64,000 bases of DNA from NCBI GenBank assembly GCA_037783415.1, contig JAZGTN010000015.1, positions 3,793,001 through 3,857,000 of the forward strand, read 5' to 3'. The DNA is from Leptasterias polaris. Its lineage: Eukaryota > Echinodermata > Asteroidea > Forcipulatida > Asteriidae. Positions 13,333-25,280 of this stretch are shown here, one piece after another. A model generated the notes under the pieces. That model saw nothing but the letters and a program-made list of their open reading frames with translations. It was not told the origin of the DNA and did not search any database. Position 1 is the first letter of the stretch. The number at the start of each line of letters is the position of its first letter. The position numbers and the translations under genes are program-made.

Positions 13333-13700
13333 AGGCACTGTACACGTTTGGTAATTACTCAAAATATATATTAGCATAAAAACTTACTTGGTAACGAGCA
13401 ACGGAGAGCTGTTGATAGTATAAAACATTGTGAGAAACGACTCCCTCTGAAGTAACGTAGTTTTTGAGAAAGAGGTAATTTCTCACTAAAATAATAAAAG
13501 ACTTCTGGCCAGAAGCCTTTTATTCCTATCTGAAAGCACACTAATTTGTACAACAAGGGTGTTTTTTCTTTCATCATTTTCTTGCAACTTCAATGACCAA
13601 TTGAGTCCAAATTTTCACAGGCTTGTTATTTTATGCATATGTTGGGATACACCAAGTGAGAATACTGGTCTTTGACAATTACCAAACGTGTTCAGTGCCT
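13333..13700. mobile_element. TTAA-flanked MITE, family A copy 1
   Basis: Inverted ends AGGCACTGTACACGTTTGG and its complement, with TTAA at 13329-13332 and 13701-13704. The centre is palindromic (CTTCTGGCCAGAAG). The same family occurs at 14738, 27618, 57530 and 58491. Confidence 0.85.
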
Positions 13701-13704
13701 TTAA

Positions 13705-14733
13705 CACGATTGAACGTTTTGCTGCCATTCATGCCAACCGGCGCACTTTGTTTACCAACAATGGAAAGGTCTAGTATAAGTACGCCGGGAAAGTTGTTGA
13801 TTTGGTTTGGGGTGCAGGCTGCGAAACAAGTAATTTGGGAGTAAGAGGGGTGGGGAAAGGTTCTGATGTAAGCCTATAGCTAAGCAGTTTGGGAACTGGC
13901 AGCTTTGGCAGCTTTGGCTTAGAGAAACCAAAATACAGCGAAGTCATTGTTCCAACCATCGATCCTATACCTAGCTATGTCCCGTAAATACAAACTTTTA
14001 TGTAGATCACAAGAGATTATCTGAACATCCGGGGTGTCAGAACATGGAGCAGTCACTACTGCAGAAAACGGTTGAACCCTTAATTTTGGCTTCAACACCA
14101 ACAAAACATTGTCTGCTTTCTATCCTTTCGTGTTCAGCGAAAGTTGTCAAATTGTCAAGGCGGATGTTCAATATCATAATATCGTGTGCCTGGCACCTCA
14201 GTGGACATCCCTGGAGGACTTCGTATTCTGGTAGGACGGTCTTTATTACTTCACACAATACTGGTGTGACAGTATCCAGAAGCCTTCGAGTCCGTCTTGT
14301 CAAGACCATGGGGATGGATGATTGTTCTTATACCAGATAGCCAGCGGAGGTGCGGTTGGAAACACTGACCAGTCTGTGTATACCATGGAGGTAGCCTCCA
14401 TGGTGTATCAGTCTGGCGGTGTCAAACCATGGAAGATAAGGTTTTTCCCCTCCATGGTGTAACCGTGTAACCGTGGAACCCATTCTGTACGGGATCACGA
14501 CCCTGAAACCAGACTATACAGTTCTATTGCGTCTCAAGTACGACGGCCTAAATAGGTCGCACTGATCCATCAAAGTCATTCCGAATTTTGTTTTCACAAA
14601 CCTTGGTTCACCATGAAGCTTTAGGCTTTATCAGCATTAATAAAACAATGTGACAGAAATCTCGGTTTGTGTAGGTTTGCAATTATGAAAGCATTATCGG
14701 GAACTATGCCTCTGAGTGTAAAAAAGGGTGGTC
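13705..14733. other. Spacer with short palindromes
   Basis: No gene recognised. A 23-bp palindrome, ACCATGGAGG-tag-CCTCCATGGT, lies at 14382-14404, with a related ccatgg-containing segment to 14480. This may be a decayed inverted-repeat element. Confidence 0.35.
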
Positions 14734-14737
14734 TTAA

Positions 14738-15088
14738 AGGCACTGAACACGTTTTGTAATTGTCAAAGACCAGTATTCTCACTAGCATAAAATAACAAGC
14801 CTGTGAAAATTTGAACTCAATTGGTCATTGAAGTTGCAAGAAAATGATGAAAGAAAAAACACCCTTGTTGTACAAATTAGTGTGCTTTCAGATAGGAATA
14901 AAAGGCTTCTGGCCAGAAGTCTTTTATTATTTTAGTGAGAAATTACCTCTTTCTCAAAAACTACGTTACTTCAGAGGGAGTGGTTTCTCACAATGTTTTA
15001 TACTATCAACTGCTCTCCGTTGCTCGCTACCAAGTAAGTTTTTATGCTAATATATATTTTGAGTAATTACCAAACGTGTACAGTGCCT
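14738..15088. mobile_element. TTAA-flanked MITE, family A copy 2
   Basis: Opposite orientation to the copy at 13333-13700, with TTAA at 14734-14737 and 15089-15092 and the same CTTCTGGCCAGAAG centre. The two copies form a large inverted repeat about 1 kb apart. Confidence 0.85.
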
Positions 15089-15185
15089 TTAATGACTGAT
15101 TAAGTTGAATGATACCATTTTTAAAGGCAAATTAAAGATAAACAAGCCAATAAAAGTTCGAATGGATTCTGGTACCGACCAAAGA

Positions 15186-15360
15186 TATTGACAAAATGGG
15201 GAGACCGCTAACAATATGGCTAGATATTGCTCAATTGACAGAGCGCCCGGAGGATTGTTGGTTCAAATCCCGCTCTTGTTACTTTTTCATTGCTTAACCT
15301 TAAATTGAATTGAAATTTACACAGACAATTTCCGTTGGGGTTTATTTCTTGCTCATATGC
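15186..15360 (+). mobile_element. tRNA-derived SINE, diverged copy
   Basis: Contains a tRNA-like A box (GGCTAGAT...GCTCAATTGACAGAGCGC) and B box (GGTTCAAATCCCGCTC), but the anticodon arm is deleted. Flanking words (gagaccgctaacaat before; caatttccgttggggtttatt after) match the better copy at 43985-44137 on the other strand. This shows an interspersed family rather than a tRNA gene. Confidence 0.65.
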
Positions 15361-16088
15361 AATTATCCCGAGGAATATTTTTGCCCGAAGACGATTAAAC
15401 TTTTGTTTTGTTTGAGCACTACAGCGGCAGCCCCAGAAAGTCCATGGGAAACGAAACATCGTTGACACAGTCTTGTTGATGTAATTGGCTTTTAATCGCT
15501 ATCTTAATGACACCTGTAAATTTATTACCATCATTTTCTGTCGCAAACGGCGCTTTCTGCACGGCTCAGGCGACAAAAGGGCTGGGCTGATGGGTGGTGT
15601 TTATCATCTGCTTTCATTAGACACTCAGGCCCCCCTTAACAATGGAATTGTAAATCTGTCAACACTGTATCCCGAATTCTTACGGCGTGTGACGCCCACG
15701 AAGAATCCAGGTCTTTAAAAAACTAGCGTTGCCCATCAATACATAATTTTAGGGTACGGTCATTGCTCAATGGCGCGATAAAAAAATAAGAATCTTAGAG
15801 GGGAACAATGTAACGAATGAAGTTGTTCACAGACAAACAAAATTGCGTATCTGTTATACCAAACGACACATTTACATGTGGCGCTCATAGCAACCAATAA
15901 CACAATTCAATAAACATTTATTTCGGTATATTGCCCTCACATAATATAATACATCATTGGTGTTTCATAAATATTAACAGTGGCAGTTTTAAACAGTAGT
16001 CAAAATTATTAACAAGTCAGAAGGGCAAAACTTAGGATTGGGTGAAGCCTTGTCTTTTGTACCCGGCCTATTACCCGTATTGACAGAC
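15361..16088. other. Intergenic, nothing recognised
   Basis: No domain-bearing frame, RNA gene or clear repeat was seen. Confidence 0.3.
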
Positions 16089-16092
16089 TTAA

Positions 16093-16823
16093 GCCGTGTT
16101 CCCATTGGACTTTTTCTTCCGCGGCCACGCGGAAACTTACCGTGACTGGATTAGATGTAATTCTACCGTGCGTTCCCACCTGGACTTAAATTCCGCGATG
16201 GAACAGTTAACTCGCTGTTCGAAACTGGCGGAATGTACACATTGCGGGCGCATGTGCACAGTCACCTTTGACCTATGCAGGATATGACGTGCCTGTGACG
16301 TAGTTTTCTCGCACTGAATTCATCCACATTTTCACGTTTATCTAGCCCAATTAAACTCCTCACAAAATTGATCAAATCTGCCATGTTTCTAACCACAGTA
16401 AAGCAAAAACTTGCTGCCGCTGGACGAGATAGAAAAGGCGTTGTTTTTGTATTGCATGTACACACGCTACATACCACACGGCCATCAGTGCAAATGAAAC
16501 AGGGAACCATACCATTTTCGCGCGCCCTCTGTGTATAGTTGTGTCGTAAACAGGAAGTGGTGTTGTTTGTATAGCGTTTTACACCGTGGTCGCGGTAGGT
16601 TTACAGCGTGGAGCGTTCCCATTGGACTTTTTAGCGGCCCTGTTAAGTTACCGTGGATGAGCGGAAGTCTTCCGCGACCTCCTTCGGCCTGTTAGTTTTA
16701 CATCACGGCCGCGGTAAGTTGACAGGGAGGTCAGTTTACCATGCGTTCCCATTGGATTTAATTTTGTCATTCTACAGAAAAGTCGCGGTACTTTAGCAAA
16801 AATAAGTCCAATGGGAACACGGC
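16093..16823 (-). mobile_element. Non-autonomous DNA transposon, copy 2
   Basis: Inverted copy of 6264-7037. TTAA flanks it on both sides (16089-16092 and 16824-16827), and the ends are GCCGTGTTCCCATTGGACTT and its complement. It is 731 bp against 774 bp in copy 1, so the two differ by indels. Confidence 0.8.
16262..16384 (-). CDS. 40-residue ORF inside transposon copy 2, unknown
   Basis: Same ORF as 6731-6853, with four substitutions (D6N, E16K, A20V, C29R). Seven bases differ and only one of the changed codons is silent. It remains open, but the substitution pattern gives no sign of purifying selection. Confidence 0.3.
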   Translation of the reverse strand: MADLINFVRSLIGLDKRENVDEFSARKLRHRHVISCIGQR

Positions 16824-17383
16824 TTAACACTGCATAAGACTCCAGAAAGACATGGGACTACAAGGACAGACGAACAATGTACAGTGTAGGTGTACCAACA
16901 ATATACCAAAAGCAAGCCATACTATTAAAGTCATGAAATAATTGAATATGAACACTAACAGCAACAGGTGCCTTTCTTCAGTAGCGTCCATAAAACCAAC
17001 GACCTACTGCCAGTGTGACATGGCTGGATAATCTTTATGATTTTTGTACTTGTTTAATTTTTCCTGTTTAACCCTGGGGAACCCAAGGCATCTTTTAAAT
17101 GAAATAAAAAATATTCTTTCACAAAAGCAAGTTTGTTTGGGGTGCTGTACCACATTTATTTAGCATTTGCAAACATATGACCTCATTTGACCTTTTTTAC
17201 GGAATGTGACATATACGTCACATTGGGTCATACGGTAAGTTACATATTGAAAAATGTGTTGGAAACCAATTTCATTACACTGTAATCCATTCCAGTACTG
17301 AAGTCCAATACGATGCATCATGTATCCTGTACTTATTAATAAATGGTACACAACTCTAGGGTCAGTTTAAAGTGGTATCAGAG

Positions 17384-17416
17384 CCCCCCCCCCCCCCCCC
17401 CGGGGGGGGGGGGGGG
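17384..17416. repeat. C18-G15 self-complementary run
   Basis: Eighteen C followed directly by fifteen G, in the left untranslated part of the piggyBac element. It could fold as a hairpin or form G-quadruplex and i-motif structures on either strand. Exact run length may be affected by sequencing. Confidence 0.8.
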
Positions 17417-17820
17417 AGGATTGGCTTGTAATCTAATTTTTTTTTTAAATGTTATTTTCCAGTGGTGCACTTTGTGATGGATTAGTTTATGGGAGATCAC
17501 TAAGTGCAAAGTATAACGTACCAAGCGAATTTGCACCACCTGTGTAGAAATAGAGTCATAGCTGCGCCCCCCCACCCCCCCCCCCCCAGCCATACGCTTT
17601 TCAAATTATTTGTCCCGGTAGAAAATTTTCCACGTCACTTTTGGAGGGAGAAAATTCAAAATTTAAAACATTCAGGAGCCCCCAAAAGACAAATGCTTGG
17701 TGAACCACTGAGTGATTTTCCTCTCTCCACCCCCCCCCCAAAAATCTAGTAAAAGCCTGTGCTGTCATACAATTTCATATACTGCTGGAGCATGTTCATA
17801 CGTGTACATGATGATTCAGT

Positions 17821-19590
17821 CTACACATGGTAGGACTTGAAACAGTTGCGGTTCTCAACGAAACACAGTCTCACGTTACACTTCTCACACAAGGTGTTTG
17901 TATTGTTCACTTCACAGTGTTTGCATCTCCCTCTTTTGTCCACCTTCACTGGCCAGTGAGCATAACAGTCCTTTCGGACATCATCCACTGGTCCCTTGCG
18001 CACTTTTCTGGGACGGGGTTTCACCATTGCATCATGGACGTCCTCCAGTGATGGTCTTCCAGGTGGTCGTGCGTACTTCCTCCCAACCAGTGCTGAGGCA
18101 ACATGTGCCTGAAAGACACGGCGCTTCATCATAGACTTCTCTGGAAGTTGAAGTGACTTGTACTCACGGCGATACACCAACCAAGCATTCACGACAGCAA
18201 TCATGAGTGAATGCCAAAACAGGTACATGTACCAACGCCGTGACTTCACACGAAACCTGTATTTGGCCAGGTAGCTGTCCATCAAGTCAATGCCGCCCAT
18301 GAACTGGTTGTATGCTTTGATGATGGCAGGACGCTCGACTTCTTTGTGTTCTTTTTCCTCTGAATGCCATCGGCGGACGTTGTCTGTGGGATTGATGCCA
18401 ACATATGTGGACAGAAGCGTTACAGCTTTGTTGTCAAGCCATCTGACTGCCACGATGTTGTGGTCCTCTTCCACGCAGTAGTCATGTGCGCCCCTACCCT
18501 TCTTCTTGAGCTCTTTTTCATCTGCAAGCTTGCAACCATGAAGACGGTTTTGGCGCACGGTGCCGATGTAGTGCATTCCAATCTCCTTTATTTTGACAAG
18601 GAGGGGAACACCGGTGAAGAGATTGTCGGCGAATATCTTATGCTGGACATGATAAGGCAATGTAGCAGCAAGTTTCAGGACGACATCAGCACCTTGGCCA
18701 AGTTCTGTGCGTTTACCGTCACCCCCTTGGTAGACATCGAAGTCGTGAACTAAGCCATCTGTGCCAGCTCTCACCCAGATTTTGAACCCCCAGGGATGTG
18801 GTTTGTTTCGGACATACTGTCTGATGCCGCTGGTCCTCCCTTTGTACTGCACCATCATTTCGTCAATGGAGTTGTGCTCCTCTGCTGTCAATTTCAAGCA
18901 GTTTTCATGCAGCATATTTAGCCATGGGCGAATTTTCCACAGCTTGTCGGCCTTCTTGTCTGCATCAGTCATGACCAAATTGTCAACAAAGTGCAGTACA
19001 GTTAGCAATAACTGGAACCGATTACGGCTCATGACACCACTGACGGGTTCGTGATTTGTCCCGTTTTCCCAGTAAGCTCGAACTCCAGCCATCTGAACGA
19101 GACCCATTCGGAAGAACATACCAATCACTTGCTCCAACTCTTTCCGTAATGTGTTTGCGACATGTCCATTCTTCTGAACGCTGTACTGGTTCGAATATTC
19201 AACAACATGGTCCAACATCTCGTCAGTGATGAACCGTTGAAAATATCCTAACGGTGTGTCCAACTCCATGGCAGGTGGAGGGTCAATAGTTGGCCCAGTG
19301 AATGTCGTGTCTGTTGTCTTGAAGGGTTTCTTCTTCCACCGATACACAGGTTTGGCCTTCTTGGCCTTTGCTCTTTTGGCTGCTGAAGTACTTGCAATGT
19401 TGGCAAGTGGCTCCTCATCTGATGAGCTGAAGCTATCATCACTATCAGCTGTGCCAACATCTGATGCAGTCTCAATTTCCATCGGCTCATCTGAATCACT
19501 ATCATCTTCTGACCCATCATCACTCTCGTTACAATCTAAAACTTGCAACACATCTCTGACATTCAACTTTACCCTCTGACGAAAAGCCAT
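17821..19590 (-). CDS. PiggyBac transposase (DDE_Tnp_1_7), apparently intact
   Basis: Encodes a 589-residue cut-and-paste transposase that would excise and insert the surrounding element at TTAA. An acidic N-terminus (residues 20-60) and a basic segment (71-90) precede the catalytic core. The expected aspartates are present: D243 (SIDEMM), D322 (FADNLF), and D435 and D438 (GGIDLMD). The C-terminus has a cysteine-rich finger-like region (C542, C556, C559, C568, C571, C576, C583). I chose ATG 19590 over the in-frame ATG 19623 because the latter reads through a polypyrimidine tract ending tttttcag just before 19593, which is an obvious splice acceptor. A matching donor, ctag|gtaagt, lies at 20161/20160, so the mRNA probably has a non-coding 5' exon and a 567-bp UTR intron. 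No stop or frameshift is present. Related host genes are called PGBD, but the intact ends point to a real transposon. Confidence 0.93.
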   Translation of the reverse strand: MAFRQRVKLNVRDVLQVLDCNESDDGSEDDSDSDEPMEIETASDVGTADSDDSFSSSDEEPLANIASTSAAKRAKAKKAKPVYRWKKKPFKTTDTTFTGPTIDPPPAMELDTPLGYFQRFITDEMLDHVVEYSNQYSVQKNGHVANTLRKELEQVIGMFFRMGLVQMAGVRAYWENGTNHEPVSGVMSRNRFQLLLTVLHFVDNLVMTDADKKADKLWKIRPWLNMLHENCLKLTAEEHNSIDEMMVQYKGRTSGIRQYVRNKPHPWGFKIWVRAGTDGLVHDFDVYQGGDGKRTELGQGADVVLKLAATLPYHVQHKIFADNLFTGVPLLVKIKEIGMHYIGTVRQNRLHGCKLADEKELKKKGRGAHDYCVEEDHNIVAVRWLDNKAVTLLSTYVGINPTDNVRRWHSEEKEHKEVERPAIIKAYNQFMGGIDLMDSYLAKYRFRVKSRRWYMYLFWHSLMIAVVNAWLVYRREYKSLQLPEKSMMKRRVFQAHVASALVGRKYARPPGRPSLEDVHDAMVKPRPRKVRKGPVDDVRKDCYAHWPVKVDKRGRCKHCEVNNTNTLCEKCNVRLCFVENRNCFKSYHV

Positions 19591-20414
19591 GCTCTGAAAA
19601 AACAAACAAAAACAAAAAAACATTTACAATAACATTACAAATATTCTTCTCTGTATTTTGAATGGATATTCGTGACTAGATTCATCATCAGCAGAGTAGG
19701 CTAAATCTTCAGTTCTTTTAAATACCAGCTGACTTGCCAAACAATCCCCCCCCCCCCAATCCATTAAAAAAAAAAAAAAATATGTATAAAAAAATGTATA
19801 AAAAAATAAAATAGGCCCTAATTGTAATAGTAATAATATTTAATATTAATAATTAATTCATTACCAGGTTTTTGAAATGTATGTATTTCCAATCCCAAGA
19901 CCAAAACATAAATCACTGTGTTGTATATTGCTAGACGACGATTTTGCCTATCAACGACGCGTTGTCATGGTATACCAATGCATGTGATGGTACATGCACT
20001 AAGTAAGTGTGCAGTAAGCCCCATTGTGACACGGGCGTAACACGACTATAAAATTGCCCTCATCAAAGCCCAAATGAATAGTTTTCCAAAACTTTATACC
20101 TCCAAATTACCTTTACTATCTACTGATAATTCTAACATATAATGTTCACATGATACTTACCTAGAACACGTAGAAAGACACCATGGAAATCTGGGTATTT
20201 TTTACGTTGAACAATCTTGTGTTACCGCCATGTTTGAGGGGTAATGACCTATCCGTTATACCTGGAACTGCCACTAGAGGTCGCTATACATGTTACATCA
20301 GTGTAACATTGGGCTTTGGTGGGGGTTTGATGTAAAAAAAAATGTTTTTTATATTTGTTTGTATTTTATTTATAAAATGTGACATATATGTCACCTGGGG
20401 CTCCCCAGGGTTAA

Positions 20415-23400
20415 TTCCAAATTCTCCTTTTACTTTCCCGATAGTGTTTTCCCTGAGGGGATGGCCTAAAATAAAGCCAGCCCTTTATCAGTACTGATTG
20501 CCATTTGCATGACCGTATTCCCTTTCTCCCTAGTGATAGGTTTATTACCTCTGCTTGTATGCAAAGATTGTGACCCCTGGTCTTTCCCCCTAGACCATGT
20601 TTTTTCCAGCTAAGATAATTCAATTGCAGACCGGCAGTGGACTTGACCACATCACCTTTTCTGGTTGCTCCATCATTGACATTTCTGCCTAGAACTTTGG
20701 TCTGTTGTGGATTTGGTAAGTCGAAAATAACATTTACATTCTCACTTTTAATATTCTTAACTTTTCCACTGTATTTGACTTTTACACGAAAATGGCTTTG
20801 TATTTTGACAAATGTATGTCAAAAGATTCTTTAAAGTACATCAGCATTTTATATCCATTGAAGAGGAGTTTATTTTGTAAAGTCTGCCTAGATTTAATTT
20901 AGGGGCAGAATGAGAGTACAATTTAGCTCCAGATGTTTTGTGTTTAGTTTATTAAGGATAATCTCTGTGTTTTTAGTTTTGTTAGTTTTGGGTTATTTTA
21001 CATTTGTTCTGTTGTCTTTTAAAACAATTGTATGTAAGTGTAGATATCAAAGGCATGTTGATAGCTTTAGAATTCATGTCTTTGCCCATGTCTAACTTGA
21101 TTTATGAAGGTTTGAGTGCCTCATTTTATTCTGTATAGAGTTTTCTATTTTGTGTTGAACAAGGAATTGCCATTCTATCATTTTATTTGTTAAATCCCAA
21201 AATAACTCATGGTGTGTTTTATGGAAAGTTAGCGAAATTTAAATGTATGACTCTACGTGATTGACAGAGTAAATTCACTGTTCCATTCATGGAGGTGTGG
21301 TTTTCCCACAGTCTCAGAGATGCAGAATTTGTTGTTTGTTTTAAAGTTAATTTGCTGAGACAATCAGGTTTCAACTTGTCCAAGTCCCTTTGCCATTAGT
21401 TATTCTCACTGTTTTGGTTTTATGTTAGATCCATTACTGTAGTGGTCAACAGGTTGTTTATCATGTACTCAATAGATTTTGACTAGTCTAATTCCTACTG
21501 AATATTCATTAAGTACATGTACCCTTAGGAGACTTGCCTACTGGAAACCACAAGTGGTGCATAGTTTTTCTCCCTAAGGCTGTGACCCAGTAGTGGCCTA
21601 CCCTAGATTTGCTGTACTAGTTCTTTGGTCTTTAATAGATTGGAGTTGAGTTTACACTACTATAAAAAGGCCATTGTTTAATAATCAGTAGGATATGTTT
21701 GTTGGGTGACTTAGGCAACTCTAATGTTCTTGTTACTGGCTTTGGTTTGCTCAATAAGTATTCACAAGAGAGTTAGTGGTTTGTTCTGTTTTGTAATGCA
21801 GCCTACAAGAAAACTAGAATGTAGTCATGTGTGTAGTGGAAATTTTATGTATTTTGTCTACTCAGTAATCATATCAGTTTTAATATCGTATTTTAATTTC
21901 TTGCATTTATCCTTTTATAAATCCTCATTTTGGTATTGTCTTTTATATCTTTGTCTTACACAGGTTTTCAAAGCTATTTGTGATTTTAATTTGTAACTCG
22001 CTTTGATACTGTGTTGGTTTTTTTAGGGTTTAGTTTTTTAAGTTTCATATTTTTTTGTTCATAGTTATTTGATTATTTTTCAATTCCATTCTAAGCAACG
22101 TTTATTTCCATATATTATCATCAAGGAAAAAGTACAGTCAATACTTATTCGAATATCTAATTTATGGTTATAATGGAGTTTTGATTTGTTAATTGTTGAA
22201 TCCATTTCTAGGCTTGAGTTCAGATTCTAGTCAAGTTGAAGTTATTTGAATTGTGTGGTTCTTCTCCATTACCATTTTCATTGAGTTGATCAAATAAATT
22301 ATCTTTTCTTTCTTGTTCCTAAAAAGTCAGTGGCCATTGTCTCTTTTTATCAAATTGCCTCGCCCCTTTATCCTCCCTCGATCCTAGGTAAACAATTTCT
22401 CATTGCAAGCGAGTTCCCAAAAGCGGCATTTATCAGAAAATCCATTTTATTTATCATTTATTATCATTTATTTCAAAGTGTTCCATTTTTCCGGGTTACA
22501 CCAACGTTAGAGAATGCTCATCAACAATTGGGAAATAACCGAGGAGAGATCTGTATTACAAAAAGTAAACAACTGTCTGTTTACATAAACAGATGAAAAG
22601 GAGCCGATAATGAGATAATCAAACACCGTTAATTGTGAACACCTCCCTGGGGATTGCTTCCGGTTTTAATTTTCTTTTCTTTTTTCGTGGGGGTAGAGCA
22701 AGGACCAGACAGGAACCGAGGAGGGTGGGGGAGTTAGCGATTTTTAATCAAAAACCATAGTTGTGTATTTTACGAGCTTGATTTACCAATTGTTGAAAAT
22801 GGGTCGGTCAAAAGTTAAAATTTGATTTTAATTAATGAGAGATTGGTTATCTATATATTTCCATGGTTTTACTCGTCAAAAAGGACCATTATTAGGCCTA
22901 TGATTTCCAAATGCATGAGCAAAGTTTTACTTAACATACAAATATCCCAATACACCTTGTATACCAGAATGTCATTGTCAAGCTTTGGCACCATACATTA
23001 TCATTACACCTTAATATATAATGTATCATTAGATAACCAAAATATTATTGATTGTTCCTTTCCATTGACAACACCATGGAGCAAATGGTGAATGCAATTT
23101 GTAGCGCCTACGAGCGCATAACGCGAAGCCCTAACGGCATGGGCCGCTTCCGGGGCCCCCTTAAAATAATGCTCCGAAACAGTTAGGATTCTAGATGCTC
23201 TGTGGTGCGATCTCATGCAATATCTGACTGACCACTTTAACCAATTTTGTTTTAGCAAGATCATTATTAAAACATTATTTTCGAGTTGGGAGTCATTGAT
23301 TTGAATCAGCCATCCTGAGTTATAAAATCAAAATGCAGGCTACAAAATAATACTTATTCAGGGGGAAAAAACTGTTGGGCGAGACAAACGATAGTGCAAT

Positions 23401-23848
23401 TTTTAAAATAAATAACCAAATAGGGTCTCTTTGTCATTTAGTTTTCACATACTTGAGGATTAGAATGTGACACAAAATATACTACTGATTAGAACAAATT
23501 GTGTTTGTCTTCAGTGACAGCGCGATCGAGCAACAGTAACATCCGCCGTTCGAGTCGCGTTCGTATCCTTGCCAATTGGGCCTAGCACCATTGCAATCAT
23601 ATTATTTTGTGCCCGATGTAATTTTTAATCCGGGTTATGAAACATACCGATCGAATGCTACTGTAGGCCTACTTGCAGAAAGCCCTAACTTGCAGAAAGC
23701 CCTATAATGCAATTTTTTTTTTTTTTTAACATCATGGATTTGGGGGGAAAATTGATTGCCGTTCGAGTCGCGAGAGTGAATTTTTTGATCACTGTATTAA
23801 CAACTTGCGCGAGAACCATACTAGTTGGATTCCCTGAACAATATTACA
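20415..23848. other. Gene-poor region
   Basis: AT-rich sequence with no recognised exon, RNA gene or clear transposon end. Frames near 20637, 20910, 21724 and 22330 are hydrophobic AT-rich translations without domains. A B-box-like word (gttcgagtcgcg) occurs twice near 23550 and 23762 and may mark decayed SINEs. Confidence 0.35.
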
Positions 23849-23886
23849 ACATTTAAACTATCTAATGCATTAGATAGTTTAAATGT
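23849..23886. repeat. 38-bp perfect palindrome
   Basis: Centre ATG|CAT at 23867/23868, with arms acatttaaactatctaatg and complement and no mismatch. It touches the next palindrome. Confidence 0.9.
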
Positions 23887-23958
23887 CGACCATTGTGAAT
23901 CAGTCTGGTCCCCATTAATGGGGACCAGACTGATTCAGACTGATTCACAATGGTCGAC
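23885..23958. repeat. 32-bp-arm palindrome with a 10-bp duplication in one arm
   Basis: Arms run outward from the CCCCATT|AATGGGG centre at 23916/23917 to GTCGAC at both ends. The right arm carries an extra tandem copy of gactgattca; otherwise the arms are perfect. Confidence 0.9.
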
Positions 23959-24471
23959 TCACGCTGCGGGTGAATGATCTTCACGCCCCCGGATCCCCGC
24001 GCCAGGCATGTTCAGTGTGTGAGAAAAACACGCTGTCCACACAGTACACACAGATTCACGTGAGACAATGTCGTCAGTGAAATAATAGTGGTTCACAAAT
24101 GAAACAAAGTGTACGAGGTACGGATTATTAGTAGCTTTTTTGAAAACAAAATACTAGGTAGGGCCTATGTCGTTAATGTTGTCTCTCCCTCACTTTTCTC
24201 CTTGATGGTGTCTCTTTTTTCCCCTTTTTTTCTCAAGCAAAAGGGGGGGGGGGGGCGTGCGCCCCCACGCCCCCCCTGTATCCGCCCCTGACTACCCTAG
24301 GTTTTGTGATGGTATAATAATTTGTAATTTCATGTTAGTTTGTGTAAACTAGGGCCTTATATTATGTCCCCTTATAAAAATTTCTCTTCGAGCAAGATGA
24401 GAATCATGCGTTCACATTTGTTTATTTAGCCAAACCCGATAATATTATAGTTGTGTGTAATTAGCACTACT

Positions 24472-24627
24472 GGGGCCCGATTTCACAAAGAGTTAAGATT
24501 GATCTTAAGTGCAAATCCATCGTAGTTGCTTAGCAAAGAGTGATGTCACAATACAAATCACTATGGTAATACTGACATCTCATCTTAAGATGAATCTTAG
24601 TGCTTTGTGAACTGAAATCGACCCCTG
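24472..24627. mobile_element. Short TIR element, ggggtcgatttcacaaa family, copy 1
   Basis: Begins ggggcccgatttcacaaag and ends with the complement-like ctttgtgaactgaaatcgacccc. Internal ttaagat/atcttaa words add to the hairpin. Relatives are at 51250 and 59897. Confidence 0.7.
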
Positions 24628-25280
24628 GTATTGCACCACACAAAAACAACCCCATCTTAACATGCTATAAATCAATGCTCTATAATACATCAACGATATA
24701 TGAACTACGGAATAATATTGAACTTCAAAAGCTATCTGGTTCTCTCCACAATACTAAATAGAGTATTTTAAATACGATGTCGTATAGACTTATGGCATGG
24801 GTATGTTTGATCATCATCATCTACCTCGAACGTTTGATTTTACCATGGAGGAAGAAATACTTCGAGTTTGAGGCCCATCGAGACGACGGCTCCGGCTCTG
24901 GGCTTCGGCTTAGGGCCCTGTCAGTTATCTTATTAACCAGCATTTTTGGAACGGGGCTTCACAAGCCGTGACCCAAACTAAATCCGTGGCTTGCTCTATG
25001 GTCATGTGCTGAAATTTTGTTCTGTGAATAAAAACCACGAGTTACCAAGAAATGGGCTGGAAGAAATCGGTACTACCGGGACCGGTACACATTGGCAGGA
25101 TTCAGAAGAATCTATCTTGGCAAATTCATAATCAGAAGGGAAAACAAAACATTTACAGAAAACCACTTCACACAAAATACCGCACCCAGTTCTTTGATTT
25201 TCCTTTTTCACGAACGACTGAAACTTTTAACAAGATTTAACCGTTCCCACGAAACTTTCAGCTCCGTTTACAATGGCTGA

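Larger units (their letters stand above)
17072..20410 (-). mobile_element. Complete piggyBac transposon
   Basis: A 3339-bp element flanked by identical TTAA sites (17068-17071 and 20411-20414). The left end reads CCCTGGGGAACCCAAGG. The right end, read inward, is CCCTGGGGAGCCCCAGG, so the inverted ends are ~16 bp with few mismatches. A short palindrome, TGACATATACGTCA (17207-17220) / TGACATATATGTCA (20380-20393), occurs near each end. It carries one full transposase gene. TTAA targeting and CCC-starting ends are hallmarks of the piggyBac superfamily. Confidence 0.93.

Noticed and set aside
18364..19579. Plus-strand ORFs over the transposase
   Set aside because: Shadows of the minus-strand piggyBac ORF.
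19591..19623. Eleven extra N-terminal residues (MFFCFC...) of the transposase
   Set aside because: They are a translated polypyrimidine tract ending in a splice acceptor.
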